The notes below the pieces were generated by a model. That model was not told where the DNA came from. It made no database searches and saw only the letters and a program-made list of their open reading frames with translations. Of a stretch of DNA of 64,000 nucleotides, positions 9,766-18,657 are shown piece after piece (position 1 is the stretch's first letter; each line of letters begins with the position of its first letter). The translations under genes were made by a program, and so were the position numbers. Location: positions 3,225,958-3,289,957 of the forward strand of contig NZ_JAKVOI010000001.1 of NCBI RefSeq assembly GCF_022482905.1, read 5' to 3'. The stretch is from Clostridium sp. GTDB lineage: Bacteria > Bacillota > Clostridia > Clostridiales > Clostridiaceae.

Positions 9766-10536
9766 ATATATCATCCAAGCTTGGAGGAAACTAAAGTTAG
9801 CAATCAAGCAAAGATAAGAAAATATGTTAATAAGAACTCCAATTCAAACAGAGAATTAACCTCAGAAGGTAATGGGTCAACGAGAAATTCAGAAGAAATA
9901 GACACTTCATCAATAGAACATGAATATGAAAGACTTCCTCAAATAAATAAAAAGAAAAAAGGTCTTAGAATAACAAGAAAAGTTGAAGATGAAAATACCA
10001 AGAAATATATTTTAGAAGATGATCATTTAAGAACAACAGCAGATGCCGGTGGAGAAGAAGTAATTAGAGGATTAGAATTTAAGAATGTAGATAAAGTTGA
10101 AGAAAAAGGTGAATTGACAGAGTTTATTGATATTTTAAAGCTTTTACAAAAACGACATAACATAAAAACAGTTGAGGTAATTACGGGAGAACTCCCTGAG
10201 GGAAAAAAAGGCAAGAGATTTGCAAGACTTAGTGATGGAGTTACTAGGAGAAGGTATGCTATAGGGAAGGTTGCTATGATGGATGGTAGAGAATGCAGTT
10301 TGATTGAGGCTGAAAGGGAAGGTAGGGCTTTGTCAATGCTGATACTAAAATCTCAAAAATTAATGAATTGGAAAGCGATTTATAGTATACTATTATTGGG
10401 AGTTGTTAATGAAAGTGGAAAATGGAGTAATGGTGCTATTAAAGAAGTTGAAGCATTGGAAGTTCAAGTTATAAGAAATAAACATATTAATAAAGAATTA
10501 TATAATAAAGTAATTTTTATATACAAAAAATTATAG
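9766..10536 (+). pseudogene. tnsE: TnsE-like target-selection protein, C-terminal remnant
   Basis: The open frame begins inside the IS right end (possible ATG 9751) and reads 257 residues of non-IS sequence to a stop at 10536. The C-terminal part contains ITGELPEGKKGKRFARL, SDGVTRRRYAIGKV and SLIEAEREGRALSMLIL, which I recognise as the pattern of the TnsE C-terminal domain; in Tn7 TnsE (about 538 residues) directs insertion into replicating plasmids. The order tnsA-tnsB-(missing)-tnsE fits Tn7. The N-terminal half, plus tnsC and tnsD, is absent, apparently removed in the event that placed the IS here. The identification rests on memory of the family pattern plus gene order. Confidence 0.65.
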
Positions 10537-10696
10537 AATGTTAAATAAATTATACAATATAAAACATATAATAAATAGTTTATGTGTTATTTATATGAAA
10601 ATGATACATTAGTATAAATTTGTAAAATATTTATTGAATGGGTATATATTTTAAAAATAATACATTATAATATAATTCTTTGAGAGGTATTGTACT

Positions 10697-13600
10697 ATGA
10701 ACAATAAATATAAAATTTTTATAGAGAATTTAAATAATAATGAATATTATACCAGTTCAAATATATTTGAAGAGTTAATATCATTATTAGAATATAAGGA
10801 TTCTATAAATTTTAAAATTAATAATGGATCCGGAGATTTATATGATGCAACTTATAGTATATCATTGGATGGCAAAAATTACACAGTTTTAGGTATAAAA
10901 AAATTGAATTTTATAGATGAAAGAGAAATAGTAAAAAATCATCTAAAATATTGGAATAAGAATGATATACCGTTTTCTATAATTATTTTACCTAATGAAA
11001 TAAGAATATATAACAATTTTGCAATAGATGAAAGTAAGATGTTGTTTTCTTCGAAGAAAAATAATAATATTGATTTATTAGAATTATTGAGTAATGAGAA
11101 CATTATATCAGGATTAGTGTTAGAAAAATTAAATTTATATATTAATAAAAAAAATCGTGTTGATACAAGGCTTTTAAGCAACCTTAGGGAGACAATAAGA
11201 AGGTTGTACAATAAATGCCATATGCCATTAAAAAATGCGTATGATTTTTTAGCACAATGTATATTTATAAAGTACCTGGAAGATAGAGGAATGATAGGCG
11301 AAAGTGCCTTTTTGCCTTATAAAGCAAGCAATTTTGTAATGTTACTAAAAAATAATGACACGGAAAAAATAAAAAAATTTTTTAGATATATGAAAAAAAG
11401 ATTTAATGGAGATTTGTTTGATATAAGTGATAAAAGTCCTTTTCCTAACAAAAATGAAATTAATGTTGTATATGATTTTTTTCTTGGTGATGATATTTAC
11501 ATTGATGGTAATTGTCAAATTACGATGTTTTATTATGATTTCGCTATAATTCCTATAGAACTTATAAGTAATATATACGAAACATTTTTTGATTTAGGTG
11601 ATGAAATTTTAAAAACTAATACTGCAAATACTAATGGAGCTTATTACACACCTTATTTTTTAGCAGATTTTATGATTGATAAATGTTTTAATCAAGTTGA
11701 AATGTTGGATGGTAAAAATTTAATTAAAGTACTTGATCCTGCATGTGGTTCTGGAATATTTTTGGTCGAAGCCTTTAAAAAAATGGTTAATTATTACATA
11801 GGAGAACATGGCACAATAGATGGAAATACATTAACTGATATTTTAACTAATAATATATTTGGAGTCGACATTAATGAAGAGTCGTTGAAAATAACATGCT
11901 TTAGTTTATATATAGCGTTATTGGAATATTTAAAACCAAAAGATATTATGGAGAATAGGTTTAAATTTCCAAACCTTATAGGAATAAATTTACATAGGTG
12001 TAGTTTTTTTGATAGTGAACTTAATGAAATTAATATAAAAGCTGATTTAATTATTGGAAATCCACCTTGGGTAAGTAAAAATGAAGGAGATCATATAGAT
12101 TATTGTAAAAAAAGAAGTATACCTATATCTGATGGACAATTGGCACAAGCTTTCTTATGTAGGGTTGAAGATTTTTGCAATAAGAATACGATTATAACAT
12201 TAATAGTACCAAATAGCATTTTTATTAATCATAATGCAAAAGAATATAGACGATTTTTTTATGAAAATTATGAATTGCTTGAAATTTTCAACTTAAACAG
12301 ATTAAAGAATATGCTATTTATAAATGCTAGTGCACCATGTTCAATTGTGTGTTATAAAATACTTAGAATGAATAAAAACAATTATAATTTTAATTATTAT
12401 TCATTTAAACCTAATTTGTTTTCAAAATTATTCAATAAAATAGTTTATGATAAGGCCGAAATTATTAAAATAAATAGAAATATTGTAGAAAAATATGATT
12501 ATATATGGAGAGTATTGACTTATGGAGATGAATTTGATTTTAGGGTAATAAAGAAGTTATATATGAATAACTGTACATTAGGAGAATTGATTAATAGCAA
12601 AGAAAGTAAGCTAATGTGTGAACGTGGATATGTAGTTGGAAATAAGAAATATGAAAGAAAAGAATTTCTTAAATTTCGCGGAGGAAATCTAAAAAATGCA
12701 TTCGGAAAGTATATTATAGATTATAAAAATTTGCCTAAAATAACACAAGAATACTATGAAAGACCTAGAAAAACGGAAATGTACAAATATAAAAACAAAA
12801 TATTAATTAAACGTACATTCAATAGAAAAAATTGGGGAGCTGCTTATTGTGAAAATCCTATATTGTTTACAGATGATTTCCATTGTATTGCAGATAAATC
12901 GGGTAATAATAAATTGATAATAAGATACTTGGAGGCAGTTATTAATTCAAAATTATTTCATTATTATTACATTCATACTACTAAGATTATGTCTTCTATT
13001 AAGCCTGAATTAAGTAAAGTAGATCTGTGTAATTTTCCTATTGTAGATGTAAAAGGTAATAAGGAACAAATTATAAAAATTTGTGATAAGACTATTAAAA
13101 TAGAAAAATTATTAGGTGAGATACAAACAATGGCTATTGAAGACATACAAAAGCAAGAAAAGGCTATGATAATAGAAGATATTCAAAAAGACATAGACAA
13201 TATGATTTATGATTTATATAAATTAAATGATATAGATAAAGAAACGATAAAGTATACATTTAATGACATTGAACCTGAGATTTACAAGAAAACATTAAAA
13301 AAGGAGATAGCTACTACGAAGGATTATAAAATATATTCTAAATATATTTGTGATTATTTTAATAGATTATTGAAAGGTCAAGATATTAATGTAGTTGCAT
13401 CTAAAAATTATTCAAAACAATTGTATACAATTGTTTTTTTTAGGATAAGTAATTGCATTAATGATAATTCAGATGATTGTTTAACTGAAAAAATTTTAGA
13501 AAAAATACCTGATTTATTGGGAATAATGAGTTTAGAAAATCTAAATACAGAAGTGATTGTTAAAAATAATATTAGCGGTTTTTTACAAGAAGGTTTTTTT

Positions 13601-13711
13601 GTTATAAAAACAAAAGAATATAAAAATTGGACCAAGATGAGTGCAATAAAAGATGCAAATTATTTTGTTGACTGCATTTTTAATTCTTTTGAGGGGGCGG
13701 AAAATTTATGA
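10697..13711 (+). CDS. N6-adenine DNA methyltransferase (Eco57I/type IIG/ISP-like)
   Basis: This 1004-residue protein has methylase motif I at DPACGSGIF (D347) and the catalytic motif IV NPPW at 455-458, the signature of N6-adenine or N4-cytosine methylases. Residues 1-150 resemble the front domain of type IIG/ISP enzymes (YTVLGIKKLNF, then IPFSIIILPNEIRIYNN). There the nuclease glutamate of a D-X(n)-EXK motif appears replaced (LGIKK), so this part is probably not an active nuclease. Residues about 640-800 look like a TaqI-type specificity region. The ATG at 10697 has a GAGAGG site. The stop overlaps the next start (ATGA), indicating coupled translation with a nuclease. Cargo of the Tn7-like element; likely restriction or phage defence. 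Confidence 0.85.
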   Translation: MNNKYKIFIENLNNNEYYTSSNIFEELISLLEYKDSINFKINNGSGDLYDATYSISLDGKNYTVLGIKKLNFIDEREIVKNHLKYWNKNDIPFSIIILPNEIRIYNNFAIDESKMLFSSKKNNNIDLLELLSNENIISGLVLEKLNLYINKKNRVDTRLLSNLRETIRRLYNKCHMPLKNAYDFLAQCIFIKYLEDRGMIGESAFLPYKASNFVMLLKNNDTEKIKKFFRYMKKRFNGDLFDISDKSPFPNKNEINVVYDFFLGDDIYIDGNCQITMFYYDFAIIPIELISNIYETFFDLGDEILKTNTANTNGAYYTPYFLADFMIDKCFNQVEMLDGKNLIKVLDPACGSGIFLVEAFKKMVNYYIGEHGTIDGNTLTDILTNNIFGVDINEESLKITCFSLYIALLEYLKPKDIMENRFKFPNLIGINLHRCSFFDSELNEINIKADLIIGNPPWVSKNEGDHIDYCKKRSIPISDGQLAQAFLCRVEDFCNKNTIITLIVPNSIFINHNAKEYRRFFYENYELLEIFNLNRLKNMLFINASAPCSIVCYKILRMNKNNYNFNYYSFKPNLFSKLFNKIVYDKAEIIKINRNIVEKYDYIWRVLTYGDEFDFRVIKKLYMNNCTLGELINSKESKLMCERGYVVGNKKYERKEFLKFRGGNLKNAFGKYIIDYKNLPKITQEYYERPRKTEMYKYKNKILIKRTFNRKNWGAAYCENPILFTDDFHCIADKSGNNKLIIRYLEAVINSKLFHYYYIHTTKIMSSIKPELSKVDLCNFPIVDVKGNKEQIIKICDKTIKIEKLLGEIQTMAIEDIQKQEKAMIIEDIQKDIDNMIYDLYKLNDIDKETIKYTFNDIEPEIYKKTLKKEIATTKDYKIYSKYICDYFNRLLKGQDINVVASKNYSKQLYTIVFFRISNCINDNSDDCLTEKILEKIPDLLGIMSLENLNTEVIVKNNISGFLQEGFFVIKTKEYKNWTKMSAIKDANYFVDCIFNSFEGAENL

Positions 13712-14337
13712 TTGATAAAACATCGCAAGATTCTCCCTGGTGGTTTAGAAAAGTAAAAACAGGGGTAATAACTAATTATATTAAATTGATAGTATATAGC
13801 TATAATGAAATAAAAAATCATAAATTTTCTAAAACTCCAATAGAAGATACTAGACGAAATTTATTAGTTGAAAGTATGTCTAAAAACAAAAGTATGTTTG
13901 GAATAATCTTTAATATATCTACTGAAAATGGAACATATGATAAAGAAACTTATAAAGATACTGGTCGTATTGATATATGTTGTTATATTAGTGAATTACA
14001 AGATAAATATATTGCATTTGAATGTAAAAGATTTATAAAAAATAACATGACCGCAAGTCATTTTAAAGATCAGTATTTAAATGAGGGTATGAAGAGATTT
14101 TTTGATAACATTTATTCAGAGAATATGGATATAGGTGGAATGATTGCGTTTGCAGAGACAGGTGATTTTACGAAACTGGACAGGCTTCTTTCGTTAAATC
14201 TTAATAATATAGCATTAGATGGATCATTTAAAGATATATCCTCAAAATATGAGCATAATAAAGTTTTTGAAACAAAACATAAAAGAATTAACGGTAATAT
14301 TATTACGTTGTCACATATTATAATGGATTTTACATGA
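13708..14337 (+). CDS. Small PD-(D/E)XK nuclease-like protein, coupled to the methylase
   Basis: A 209-residue protein with no family name that I recognise. It carries a convincing PD-(D/E)XK core: GRIDICCY (D89) followed after 15 residues by IAFECKRF (E105, K107). An earlier acidic residue in RRNLLVESM could complete the metal site. A large hydrophobic-aromatic start (DSPWWFRKV) precedes it. The ATG overlaps the methylase stop codon by ATGA, so the two are made together, which suggests a restriction subunit paired with the modification subunit. A role in cleavage is inferred from motif and coupling only. Confidence 0.65.
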   Translation: MIDKTSQDSPWWFRKVKTGVITNYIKLIVYSYNEIKNHKFSKTPIEDTRRNLLVESMSKNKSMFGIIFNISTENGTYDKETYKDTGRIDICCYISELQDKYIAFECKRFIKNNMTASHFKDQYLNEGMKRFFDNIYSENMDIGGMIAFAETGDFTKLDRLLSLNLNNIALDGSFKDISSKYEHNKVFETKHKRINGNIITLSHIIMDFT

Positions 14338-14738
14338 GTGTAAAAAACGATTAATTAAATATAGATACCGCATTTTTCTTAATATAATTGAAATTTATTG
14401 AGATAACTATTGTGAATCAATGGTTTGATTCAGCAAGTTTTTGCATACAAAATTTTATTTTAATTATAATATCTTTAATATTAAAAGAGTTCAGATAAAA
14501 GCATATTAAAAAATATTAAATGATTTTATTCTATAACAAAAATAAAACTTTATAATTAATTAGAAATTAAAGATTTTGTGAAAGATAAAATATTGTAAAG
14601 CTTAAAAGCGCACAAATTGTTTGAATTATAGGAATAAAACAAATTAAGTAAAAGATATAATCTATGTATATATAAGATAATTTAATATTAACTTTATATA
14701 TTTATTAGTAATTAATATAATGTTTGGGGGAGAATGAG
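14338..14738 (+). other. 401-bp AT-rich gap with one hairpin
   Basis: No gene is seen. A short hairpin (GAATCAA-TGG-TTTGATTC near 14413-14430, followed by TTTTTG) may end the methylase-nuclease transcript weakly. The rest is extremely AT-rich and could hold a separate promoter for the helicase gene, so the helicase may be expressed independently. Confidence 0.4.
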
Positions 14739-17237
14739 ATGGTTGATTTCAAAAAATTGAGAGAAAAGAGAAAAACTGCAGATCCAATTAAACCATATGA
14801 TATTTTTAAAAGACTAGCACCAGAAGGAATAAATGACTTGTGGCATAGCCAACAAATAATATTAGATGAATGGTTTCAAAGAAGGAATGAAAAAGATCTA
14901 GTAATAAAACTAAATACAGGTGGAGGCAAAACAATAATAGGATTGCTAATAGCACAATCTATTGTTAATGAAACTAAAGGCTCAGTTCTTTACTTGTGCC
15001 CAACAAATCAACTTGTAAGCCAAACATTTGATAAAGCAAAACAATATGGAATAAAGGTGGCTAAGTATGTTTCAGGAAAAGGAATACCGATAGGATTTAA
15101 AAGTGGAAATTGCATAATGGTTGCTACATATAGTGCACTATTCAATGGTATGTCTACATTTGGCTTGGAAGGTGATGTAGATATTACTTCAGTAGAGGGT
15201 ATTATTTTTGATGATGCTCATACTTCTGGATCTATAGTGAGGGATCAGTTTACTTTGAAAGTAGAGTATAATGATAAAAATAGTGAACTTTACGATGAAA
15301 TAGTAGGAATATTTAGGAATGATTTTAAAGATATTGAACGAATTGGTATATTCGATGATGTTACAGGTGGTAAAGATAGTAAAGTACTAGAAGTACCATA
15401 TTGGGCATGGAAGGCAAAAGAAATTCAAATTAGAAATTTATTAAAAGACAAATCTGATCAATTTAAATTTCAATGGAAACTATTGAGAGATAACTTAAAA
15501 TATTGTCATTGCTTAATTGATACAAAAGAAATAAGTATAACGCCTATATATCCACTAGTTAACTTGTTTCCAACATTTATAAATTGCAAAAAGAGGATTT
15601 ATATGTCGGCTACTTTAGCTAATGATAGCACCATTATTACAACCTTTGATGCGGATTATAATTCAGTATTAAATCCTATAGAGGTAGATAGTAATGTTAG
15701 TATGGGAGAACGAATGATATTAGCACCAGCATTAATGAACATAAACGCTGATATAAAACAATTGGTAAAAGATCTGTGCAAGGTAATATCAGAAAAATAT
15801 GGAGTTATAATTTTAACACCATCGTCAATAGCTTCAAATCAATGGACTGAAATAGGAGAATTTGCAGCTAAAAGTGCAGAGGTATTAGCACAAGTGGAAA
15901 AAATGACGAAACATGATAGCAAGGGCCCCTTTATTTGGGCTAATAGATATGATGGTATAGACTTACCAGCAGATACTTGTAGATTATTAATTATGGCAGG
16001 AAAACCTGGAGTTATGAATGCATATGATAGATATATCGCATCTGTATTAAATGGTAGTCAGTTAATAAATTCAATTGTTGCACACAGAATCGAACAGGGA
16101 ATAGGGAGAGCGACTAGGGGAGCCGGAGATTATTGCGTTATTTTACTTGAAGGTGATGATATAATAACTTGGATAAGTGAGCGCTCAAATTTAAATTTAC
16201 TCAGTCCATCTACAAGAGCACAGCTAGAACTTGGCAATGATATAAGTAAAGAAATAACAAATGTAGATGAATTATATTCAACTATTAAGAGGTGTTATGT
16301 TAGAGACCCAGAGTGGACTTCACTTCATGCGGAAATGTTAGCAGATATAAGTAATGATAAAATAAGTTATGAAAAAACTATTAAAGAAGCAGCGGCAGAA
16401 AGAAGATTTTTTAATTATTACTTAATTGGTGATCTAAATCTTGCAAAACAAGAATTAAATAATTTAATTAAGGACGTATTGGATATCAAGTTGAAAAGTT
16501 GGTTAAAACAAATATTAGCTAAGATTTATAATGATTTAGGTGAAAGAGATAAAGCTAGGATTTTACAAAAAGAAGCTTATAAAGGAAATAATCAATTATT
16601 TAAGCCACTTTCTGATATACCATATGAATATTTACAAGAGCCATCTAATCAATCAAAAAAAATAGTGGATAGTTTAAAAAAATATTCCTATAGGAAGGGG
16701 CTTATAAGCGAAATTAGTAACATAACATCTAAATTAACACCGAGTTCATCAGCAAATCAATTTGAAAATTCTATGAAGCAGTTAGGAAATTTAATTGGTT
16801 TTGAATGTCAAAGACCAGAATATGTATATGGAGAAGGTCCTGATGTATTATGGAGAATAGAAAGTAAAAAGTTTTTAATAATAGAATGCAAAAGTAAGAA
16901 GAAAACAAAAAATCCATTAAATAAAAAAGAACATGGTCAGCTATTAGAGTCATTTGAATGGTTTAAGGAAAAGTATCCAGGATGTAAAGGAGAAAAAGTA
17001 TCATTACATCCTACAGATTTTGTCACAGAAGGTGCACATACTAATGAAACTTTGGTATTTACATTAAAATCTTTAAATAAATTAATAGTTAATGTTAACA
17101 GTCTTTTTAATGAATTGTGTTATTTAGATTTTGATGAAATTACTATGAACAGAAAATGCGATGAGTTGTTAAAAAAATTCAAGCTTTTACCAGATAGCTT
17201 TATTAATGAGTATTGCGAAAAATTTAAATCTGTATAA
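14739..17237 (+). CDS. DEAD/DEAH-type helicase fused to a C-terminal PD-(D/E)XK domain
   Basis: An 832-residue protein. The start is ATG 14739, 7 nt after a GGGGGAG site; a TTG upstream would swallow that site. Superfamily 2 motifs are clear: Walker A TGGGKT (60-65), VLYLCPTNQL, DDAH (158-161), YMSATL and QGIGRATRG near residue 460. A helical region (about 540-640) follows, then a nuclease-like core: GEGPDVLW (D702), 13 residues, then IIECKSKKK (E716, K718). ATP-driven translocation coupled to cleavage is a plausible role. It follows the methylase-nuclease pair and shares the ECK motif with the small nuclease. The set resembles a split type I/ISP restriction system, but I cannot match it to a named defence system. 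Confidence 0.8.
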   Translation: MVDFKKLREKRKTADPIKPYDIFKRLAPEGINDLWHSQQIILDEWFQRRNEKDLVIKLNTGGGKTIIGLLIAQSIVNETKGSVLYLCPTNQLVSQTFDKAKQYGIKVAKYVSGKGIPIGFKSGNCIMVATYSALFNGMSTFGLEGDVDITSVEGIIFDDAHTSGSIVRDQFTLKVEYNDKNSELYDEIVGIFRNDFKDIERIGIFDDVTGGKDSKVLEVPYWAWKAKEIQIRNLLKDKSDQFKFQWKLLRDNLKYCHCLIDTKEISITPIYPLVNLFPTFINCKKRIYMSATLANDSTIITTFDADYNSVLNPIEVDSNVSMGERMILAPALMNINADIKQLVKDLCKVISEKYGVIILTPSSIASNQWTEIGEFAAKSAEVLAQVEKMTKHDSKGPFIWANRYDGIDLPADTCRLLIMAGKPGVMNAYDRYIASVLNGSQLINSIVAHRIEQGIGRATRGAGDYCVILLEGDDIITWISERSNLNLLSPSTRAQLELGNDISKEITNVDELYSTIKRCYVRDPEWTSLHAEMLADISNDKISYEKTIKEAAAERRFFNYYLIGDLNLAKQELNNLIKDVLDIKLKSWLKQILAKIYNDLGERDKARILQKEAYKGNNQLFKPLSDIPYEYLQEPSNQSKKIVDSLKKYSYRKGLISEISNITSKLTPSSSANQFENSMKQLGNLIGFECQRPEYVYGEGPDVLWRIESKKFLIIECKSKKKTKNPLNKKEHGQLLESFEWFKEKYPGCKGEKVSLHPTDFVTEGAHTNETLVFTLKSLNKLIVNVNSLFNELCYLDFDEITMNRKCDELLKKFKLLPDSFINEYCEKFKSV

Positions 17238-17364
17238 TTTTATGTTAGGTATGTAGTTTGTATTAAATATAATTTATTTGATTTTGAGTGGACTTTCTAT
17301 TGAATTCAATAAACATTTATCCTCAAATTTTAGTTTGAAGTATAGTTTTAAAGGAGTGTTTTTG

Positions 17365-17436
17365 ATGAGGATAATATTTATAGGCTTTTTGCTGGGAAAT
17401 AGTGTTTATGGGGAGAATATCTCATCTAAAGAGTGA
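17365..17436 (+). CDS. Possible 23-residue hydrophobic peptide
   Basis: A short frame (MRIIFIGFLLGNSVYGENISSKE) lies behind a strong AAAGGAG ribosome site 8-9 nt before the ATG. The first half is hydrophobic like a signal peptide or small membrane peptide. It may be a real small peptide of the cargo or the stump of a deleted gene. Evidence is only the ribosome site and composition. Confidence 0.25.
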   Translation: MRIIFIGFLLGNSVYGENISSKE

Positions 17437-17730
17437 GTTTTCGTAATTAATACAGTTTGAATATTTTGTCATATCGGTATACCAATTATTATAGAATATT
17501 GTGGTTAATTTTAATTGTTGTAATTTTAATAATGATTTACACTGGGAGTCAATGTTTTGAAACTTGCGATTTGCCAAAAATACATTTTGCTTTTTTAATG
17601 TGGCACCTTTAGGATTTCCCAATAAATACTGTACTATTGGTAAATTGGTTTTTTTGTAAATTAATATTAAATTTGAAGTGTCAGATTTATTAAGGTTGTT
17701 TGGAATATTAATGTTTTCCATATAAATCAC
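17422..17730 (-). CDS. Hypothetical protein near the distal transposon end
   Basis: A 102-residue frame on the minus strand (99 if the second ATG at 17721 is used). Its composition is plausible for a protein (IYKKTNLPIVQYLLGNPKG, then a leucine- and lysine-rich stretch) but no family is recognised and the ribosome site is weak. It sits between the helicase and the distal end repeats. It could be a cargo gene, a remnant or chance. Confidence 0.3.
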   Translation of the reverse strand: MIYMENINIPNNLNKSDTSNLILIYKKTNLPIVQYLLGNPKGATLKKQNVFLANRKFQNIDSQCKSLLKLQQLKLTTIFYNNWYTDMTKYSNCINYENSLFR

Positions 17731-17815
17731 TACTTTTATTTACAATGTTTTAGGCAAATACTGTAAATAAGTTTGTAATAATAAAAATTTATTTGTGAAC
17801 TTAATATATAAATAA

Positions 17816-17967
17816 AATATGATCAAACTTTATTTCAAAAATAAAACATCAAAAAAATAAAAGCAGCCAAGTTTTGCTCAAACTTTATTTTAAAATTTAT
17901 TTTATGTTCCAACGAAGTTAAGCTATTTCTTAAAGATAATTTGATCAAACTTTAATAATAAGTTAAT
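17816..17967 (-). repeat. Three dispersed TnsB-binding-like sites (distal transposon end)
   Basis: Read on the minus strand, the units are GAAATAAAGTTTGATCATAT (17816-17836), AAAATAAAGTTTGAGCAAAA (17873-17892) and TTATTAAAGTTTGATCAAAT (near 17940-17957). They are inverted relative to the four units beside glmS and spaced about 60-65 bp apart, like the three separate TnsB sites of the Tn7 left end. The terminus should lie near 17967 by spacing, but the expected TGT there reads ATT/TAT, so the tip seems mutated. Confidence 0.65.
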
Positions 17968-18001
17968 ACTAAAATTGGTGTTAACTAAAATTAAAGCATA
18001 G

Positions 18002-18046
18002 AAAACTAGGCATTTTAAGAAAGTCAAAATGTCTAGTTTTTTATTA
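18002..18046 (+). terminator. Strong terminator, probably the displaced glmS terminator
   Basis: A 15-bp stem (AAAACTAGGCATTTT, 18002-18016, with AAAATGTCTAGTTTT, 18026-18040, including G-T wobbles) is followed by TTTATTATTT. It sits about 35 bp past the estimated transposon end, with no gene of its own upstream outside the element, as expected for the terminator that originally followed glmS. Confidence 0.7.
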
Positions 18047-18206
18047 TTTCCCCTAAAATCAACTGTGATGCCATTAAAATCTTAAGTTTTTTCCTAAACT
18101 CGAATGCTATCTTTATAACTACTTGCCTGATTCCTGAGCTGGTTACAGTTACCTTTGCAGCTCATACTGCATACTATTTTATATATGTTTTTATTTATAT
18201 TGTAAT
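18047..18206. other. Short decayed stretch between terminator and EamA pseudogene
   Basis: I see no intact gene. The minus strand reads short broken frames (for example MSCKGNCNQLRNQASSYKDS before a stop), which may be remains of a gene, but nothing can be assigned. Confidence 0.3.
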
Positions 18207-18638
18207 TTAACTTAACGCAACTATAATTGCACCTATTGCTATTAATCCAACACCCAATCCGTTTAATTTACTTATTTTTTCTCCCAAGAAAAGAATAGAT
18301 AATACAGTTGCAATTACTACGCTAAATTTATCTATTGGAGCTACTTTAGCAACTGTACCGAATTTTAATGCTAAAAAATAGAATAACCATGAGAGTGCTC
18401 CAGCAACTCCACTTAATATTATGAATGAAAATGCCTTTTTGTTCGAAATTATTTGAGGTATCTTATTGAGATTTCCTTGGAAAAAAATAACAGCCATAAG
18501 AAAAATAGCCATGATAACAGCTCTTACTGCAGTTGCAGTATTGGCATCAACTGATTTAAGACCTATTTTGCCAAATATTGCTACTAGTTAAGCAAATACA
18601 GCAGAACATATAGCAAATAAAAACCATAAATTATTCAT
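18207..18638 (-). pseudogene. Short EamA/DMT-family transporter, nonsense-disrupted
   Basis: From ATG 18638 (AAGGAG site) the frame reads MNNLWFLFAICSAVFA, then TAA at codon 17, then continues in the same frame through LVAIFGKIGLKSVDANTATAV, four hydrophobic helices and a GVGLIAIGAIIVAL tail to 18207. The full length of about 143 residues matches the single-domain EamA transporters common in clostridia. Only the nonsense codon breaks it; internal re-initiation (ATG 18512) would lose the first helix or two. It belongs to a cluster of broken genes flanking the transposon. Confidence 0.75.
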
Positions 18639-18657
18639 ATATAATAACTCCTTATAC

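Larger units (their letters stand above)
5416..17967 (+). mobile_element. Degenerate Tn7-like transposon inserted at attTn7 downstream of glmS
   Basis: The element begins with TGT at 5416, 24 nt past the glmS stop, and its first AAAG falls 18 nt from the terminus, the same spacing as the Tn7 end (TGTGGGCGGACAATAAAG). It contains tnsA (nonsense), tnsB, a tnsE remnant and a restriction/defence-like cargo. Four close TnsB-like sites lie beside glmS and three dispersed ones at the far side, mirroring the right and left ends of Tn7. The distal boundary near 17967 is estimated by spacing; no terminal ACA or 5-bp duplication of AAACC is visible there. The element looks immobile: tnsA is interrupted, and tnsC and tnsD are absent. 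Confidence 0.85.

Noticed and set aside
17846-17848. ACA as the distal transposon terminus
   Set aside because: Two further TnsB-like sites lie outside it, its spacing to the AAAG core is 21 rather than 18 nt, and the next five bases (TCAAA) do not match the left flank (AAACC).
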